Shown one piece after another: positions 61,174 to 64,000 of a stretch of 64,000 bases of DNA (position 1 is its first letter; each line of letters starts with the position of its first letter). The stretch is from Streptomyces liliifuscus (GTDB lineage Bacteria; Actinomycetota; Actinomycetes; Streptomycetales; Streptomycetaceae), in contig NZ_CP066831.1 in assembly GCF_016598615.1 (NCBI RefSeq), positions 1,364,001 through 1,428,000 on the forward strand, in the 5' to 3' direction. A program made the translations under genes and the position numbers. The notes under the pieces are model-generated. The model saw nothing but the letters and a program-made list of their open reading frames with translations, was not told the origin of the DNA and ran no database searches.

Positions 61174-62018
61174 CGGCCCTCGACCCTCACGAGCTCGGCC
61201 ACGCCCCGCTCCGCCACGCCCTCCTCGTGAGTCCCCTCGCCGATCATCGAGAGGATGTGGCCGCCGACCGCCCCCGGCGCCTCCACGAGTACGGAGTGCT
61301 CGTGCCCCGGCACCACGACGGTCCGGCAGTCGGGCAACAGCGACTCCAGCCAGGGTGCCCGCTCGACGAGGGCCGACTCGCCACCGTAGAGGGCGAGCAC
61401 CGGGCAGCGTACGGACCGGATCTGGTCCTCGGTCAGCACCTGACTGACCGGGATGTCCCGGGCGAGGGTGGTCTCGCGGGCCAGGCGGGCCGCGCCCTTC
61501 GCCAGGCGGGCGGTGTTCTGGCTGCGGTTGGCGGTGATCCAGGCCAGCGCGGCGGCCTCGTTGTGCGCCAGCTCGGTCAGCACCTGCCGCAGCACCCCGT
61601 CCATGGTCGCCGCCCAGCCCGCGGTCGCCGGCTCCGATTCGATCAGGGAGACACCGGCCGCCCGCTCCGGGTGGCGGGCGGCGTAGCCGAAGGCGACGGA
61701 CCCGCCGAAGGAGTTGCCGACCAGTTGGACCGGTCCAGCCACCTCCAGCCGGTCGAGCAGCGCCTCCAGGTCGTCGAGGTGGTCGTCGAGGCGGTAGCCG
61801 CTCTCCGGGCGCTCGCTGCGGCCGTGACCGCGCAGGTCGTACATGATCACGTCGATGCCGGACACCGCGAACACCGGTGCCAGGGTGAAGTAGTAGCTGG
61901 CCAGGCTGTCGGTGAGCAGACCGTGGACGAGAACCGCGGTCGCGGTGACCGGGCGCCCTGCCTTGGGGGTCATCCGCTGGACGTGCAGCCGGACATCGCC
62001 GGTGTCGACCATCGCCAT
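61170..62018 (-). CDS. Alpha/beta hydrolase in the PKS operon
   Basis: This 282-residue enzyme has 'TAVLVHGLLTDSLASYY' (oxyanion region), nucleophile Ser in 'LVGNSFGGSVAFG', Asp or Glu in 'ALYGGESALV' and His in 'PGHEHSVL'. It probably releases or trims an acyl chain from the neighbouring ACP, as type II thioesterases or cyclases do. It starts 3 bp after the ACP stop and overlaps the glycosyltransferase gene. Confidence 0.85.
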   Translation of the reverse strand: MAMVDTGDVRLHVQRMTPKAGRPVTATAVLVHGLLTDSLASYYFTLAPVFAVSGIDVIMYDLRGHGRSERPESGYRLDDHLDDLEALLDRLEVAGPVQLVGNSFGGSVAFGYAARHPERAAGVSLIESEPATAGWAATMDGVLRQVLTELAHNEAAALAWITANRSQNTARLAKGAARLARETTLARDIPVSQVLTEDQIRSVRCPVLALYGGESALVERAPWLESLLPDCRTVVVPGHEHSVLVEAPGAVGGHILSMIGEGTHEEGVAERGVAELVRVEGR

Positions 62019-62021
62019 GGC

Positions 62022-62405
62022 TCAGACCGCCTCCGCCGCTTCGAGGCTCTGCACGACGTGCTCGACGAGCCTGCCGACGGTGAGTTCGATGATCTCGTCG
62101 AACTCCATACCGGCCAGGAACTCGGCGAAGTTGACCCGGTCCCCGTATCGCTCCCCCAGGAGACCCGCCAGCGTCACGAGGTCGATGCTCTCCAGTTCCA
62201 GATCGCGGTTGAACGTGGTCTCCATGCGGACCTCGACGTCGTCGAGGCCGTACTCGTCGAGGAGGGTCGCGAGCATGCCGGTGAGATCGGCGAGGACCGA
62301 CTCCTCGTCCGCGCCTGCGAGTTCCGCACGCACGGGTTCCACACGCACGAGTTCCGCGCGCACGAGTTCGTCGTCGGTCGCACCGGTCGGCTGACTCGGG
62401 TTCAT
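62022..62405 (-). CDS. Acyl carrier protein with N-terminal extension
   Basis: This 127-residue protein has an ACP domain with 'ESVLADLTGMLATLLDEYGL' and the phosphopantetheine Ser in 'RDLELESIDLVTLAGLL' (E-S-I/L-D context). The first 35 residues repeat 'VRAEL' and 'VRVEP', an acidic extension encoded by short direct repeats (62330-62370). ATG 62403-62405 overlaps the PKS stop by 4 bp. It carries the growing chain of the pathway. Confidence 0.9.
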   Translation of the reverse strand: MNPSQPTGATDDELVRAELVRVEPVRAELAGADEESVLADLTGMLATLLDEYGLDDVEVRMETTFNRDLELESIDLVTLAGLLGERYGDRVNFAEFLAGMEFDEIIELTVGRLVEHVVQSLEAAEAV

Positions 62406-64000
62406 CGATCGCTCTCCTCTTGGTCCGTCGGTCCGGTCGTCCAGGCCACGACGTAGTCCCTGTCCGGCAGTCCCGGCGGGTTGCCGGTCCGCTCGCAGTG
62501 CACGGTGTACGCGCGTTCGAGGCGCCCCGAGACCAACAGCCGGTGTCCGGCGGCGCCTTCGGCCGTCGCTTCGAGCACGGTGAAGTCCCGGGGTCGTCCG
62601 CGGAAGCCGGTGCCCTCCGCCTTGGCGACCGCTTCCTTGGCCGCCCAGAACCGGGTGAACCACAGCGCCTCCGATTCACCGGTGGCGGCACATCGGGCGC
62701 CCAGCAGCCTCAACTCGTCCTCGCCGAGGGCGACGGCGAGGGTCTCCGCATCCCTTTCGACGACCTCTTCGATGTCGATGCCCGGCCCCGGCTCGGGCCT
62801 GTGCGGCCGTACGATCGCGACCCCGGCCTCCGCTCGGTGGGCCAGCGAGATGTCCAACGAGGGCAGAGACCGGCCGTGCAGCCCGGTGACGTACGGCCGC
62901 CCCGACTCGTCGTTGCGCACCCGGATCTCGGCCGGGAAGACCGGTCCTTCGCCGTGGTCCCACAGCCACTGCCGTGCGGCGTCCTTGGCGGCGATCCGGC
63001 CCAGCAGCCACTGTCTGCGCCCCCGGGGAGCGTGCCGCTCGTACTCCGAACGCTCCGCGCCGCTCAGGGAGTTGCGCATGATCAGATCGCGCGAGGCGAG
63101 GTCGGGCCAGCGCTCGTGGAGCAGGGACCAGCCGCCGGGCCGCGCCTGGGAGAGGGTGTTGCGCTCGGGGAACCGCTCTACGGGCCTGGTCTGCGGGTCG
63201 TTGTCGAAACGGCGGTCCTGCCAGCCCGTGAGCTCCGCCCACACCTCACCCGCGACGACCAGTTGGACGTCGGCTTCGAGCACGGTGTCGGTGAGGGAGG
63301 TGATCCTCACCAGGCAGGCCACGTCGGTCCCGGGGCGCGGGTGCGGCCCGTAGAACCGCATGTGCCGCATCTGCACGGGGAACACGACGGTCCGTTCCGT
63401 ACGGGTAGCCATGATCCAGTAGCCGAGTATCTGGCCCACGTTGTCGAGCAGGGCGCCGGGGGCGGTCGGCGTGGTGAGCACGCCTCGTACGTGGCTGTCG
63501 CCGATCGCGGTGAGTTCGGTGACCCCGTGGAAGGCTGGGCCGTGGAACATCCAGCGCTCGGCGTAGAGCTGGGCCGCGGTGTGGTCGGGGGCTCGCTCGG
63601 AGGCGGGGTCCGCACGCCACGGGGTCGGGGGTGCCACCGGATAGCGGGCCGCCAGCTCGACGACCGCACGGGCCCGGGGGCCGAAGGAGACCGCGAGGCG
63701 GCCGGGGCCGTCGGGAACGGCGGTGACCGGTACCTCGACTGCCGGGGTTGCGGTGAGCCACTGGTCGAACCGGGCCCCGTGCACGGCGACCGCCCGCATG
63801 CCGGGGGCCGCGTCCTGGGCCGCCTCCATGATGTGGTGAACGATCGTGGTCGCGGGGACGACCGGCCAGCGGTCGGCCACATCGGGCCAGCCGGGCCGCT
63901 GCGGGAAGAAGCAGTGGTCCAGGAGGTAGGGCATCGCTTCTGGGGATACGTGGACGGTGGTGCGCCATTCCTGGCCGGGCGGCTTGGTAGCGGGGGGCGC
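62402..64000 (-). CDS. Polyketide synthase C-terminus: dehydratase and phosphopantetheinyl transferase domains (partial)
   Basis: The frame is open to the right edge; 532 residues are visible. A hot-dog dehydratase domain shows His in 'MPYLLDHCFF' and the second catalytic Asp in 'GALLDNVGQILGYWIM' (D-x-x-x-Q). An Sfp-type phosphopantetheinyl transferase follows, with 'SLDISLAHR', Mg2+-binding Asp in 'PGIDIEEV' and 'FTRFWAAKEAVAKAEGTG'. This dehydratase-transferase end is known from iterative PKSs such as enediyne and glycolipid (HglE-like) types. Ketosynthase and other domains must lie outside the window. ATG 63932-63934 is only an internal Met. Confidence 0.9.
   Translation of the reverse strand, partial: APPATKPPGQEWRTTVHVSPEAMPYLLDHCFFPQRPGWPDVADRWPVVPATTIVHHIMEAAQDAAPGMRAVAVHGARFDQWLTATPAVEVPVTAVPDGPGRLAVSFGPRARAVVELAARYPVAPPTPWRADPASERAPDHTAAQLYAERWMFHGPAFHGVTELTAIGDSHVRGVLTTPTAPGALLDNVGQILGYWIMATRTERTVVFPVQMRHMRFYGPHPRPGTDVACLVRITSLTDTVLEADVQLVVAGEVWAELTGWQDRRFDNDPQTRPVERFPERNTLSQARPGGWSLLHERWPDLASRDLIMRNSLSGAERSEYERHAPRGRRQWLLGRIAAKDAARQWLWDHGEGPVFPAEIRVRNDESGRPYVTGLHGRSLPSLDISLAHRAEAGVAIVRPHRPEPGPGIDIEEVVERDAETLAVALGEDELRLLGARCAATGESEALWFTRFWAAKEAVAKAEGTGFRGRPRDFTVLEATAEGAAGHRLLVSGRLERAYTVHCERTGNPPGLPDRDYVVAWTTGPTDQEESDR

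Overview
The window looks like chromosomal DNA of a Streptomyces or a close relative. The sequence is very GC-rich with strong third-position bias, many genes start with GTG or TTG, and successive genes often overlap by 4 bp (ATGA/GTGA/TTGA). The family content also fits: DUF574 methyltransferase, LAL-type LuxR regulator, PucR-type regulators, class F sortase, DinB/mycothiol-type protein. I saw only one TTA codon in a called gene. No rRNA, tRNA, CRISPR array, phage or complete insertion sequence was found.

Layout. (1) 1-10277 (+): one tightly coupled operon, open at the left edge. It holds a possible ATP-grasp ligase end, a DUF364 protein with a His-rich tail, a cysteine-synthase-like PLP enzyme, a dipeptide-epimerase-like enolase-superfamily enzyme, an MFS exporter, a SAM methyltransferase and a complete peptide/nickel-type ABC importer (binding lipoprotein, two permeases, double ATPase). 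Biosynthesis, export and re-import of a small metal-binding pseudopeptide is the most economical reading, and it is my main candidate for an undescribed system. (2) 10314-14178: two-component system with a repeat-built kinase tail, two membrane proteins and a small unknown. (3) 14274-23885: an unusual metzincin-like protease, a DUF574 methyltransferase, small enzymes (VOC, GNAT, F420/FMN-type), a class F sortase beside a secreted anchored protein, and an aldo-keto reductase. (4) 23923-31923: an ABC-2 exporter divergent from a two-component system, an epoxide-hydrolase-like enzyme, an ECF sigma factor with a membrane partner, and a membrane-anchored S1 protease. (5) 32084-39695: a LAL regulator, three alpha/beta hydrolases, an MBL hydrolase and an ARMT1-like protein. 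(6) 39829-44641: a secreted protein behind a palindrome, a TetR/MFS efflux pair with a clear operator, DUF3105 and ankyrin proteins. (7) 44682-51246: divergent paralogous PucR regulators separated by a MITE-like element, one carrying a TTA codon; a cutinase/PET-hydrolase homologue; further secreted proteins. (8) 51355-58759: MT0933-like antitoxin, RNase HI with an extra Cys-rich tail, RpiR regulator, unknown membrane-anchored proteins, a TetR/OB-fold pair sharing duplicated operators, and a DinB protein. (9) 58835-64000 (-): a coupled five-gene operon (PKS dehydratase-phosphopantetheinyl transferase, ACP, hydrolase, glycosyltransferase, methyltransferase), open at the right edge, that probably makes a glycosylated polyketide or lipid.

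Nearly all calls rest on motifs read by eye from translated sequence. Families are assigned from memory of their signatures, without database searches. Hairpins and operators were checked base by base, but no folding energies were computed.
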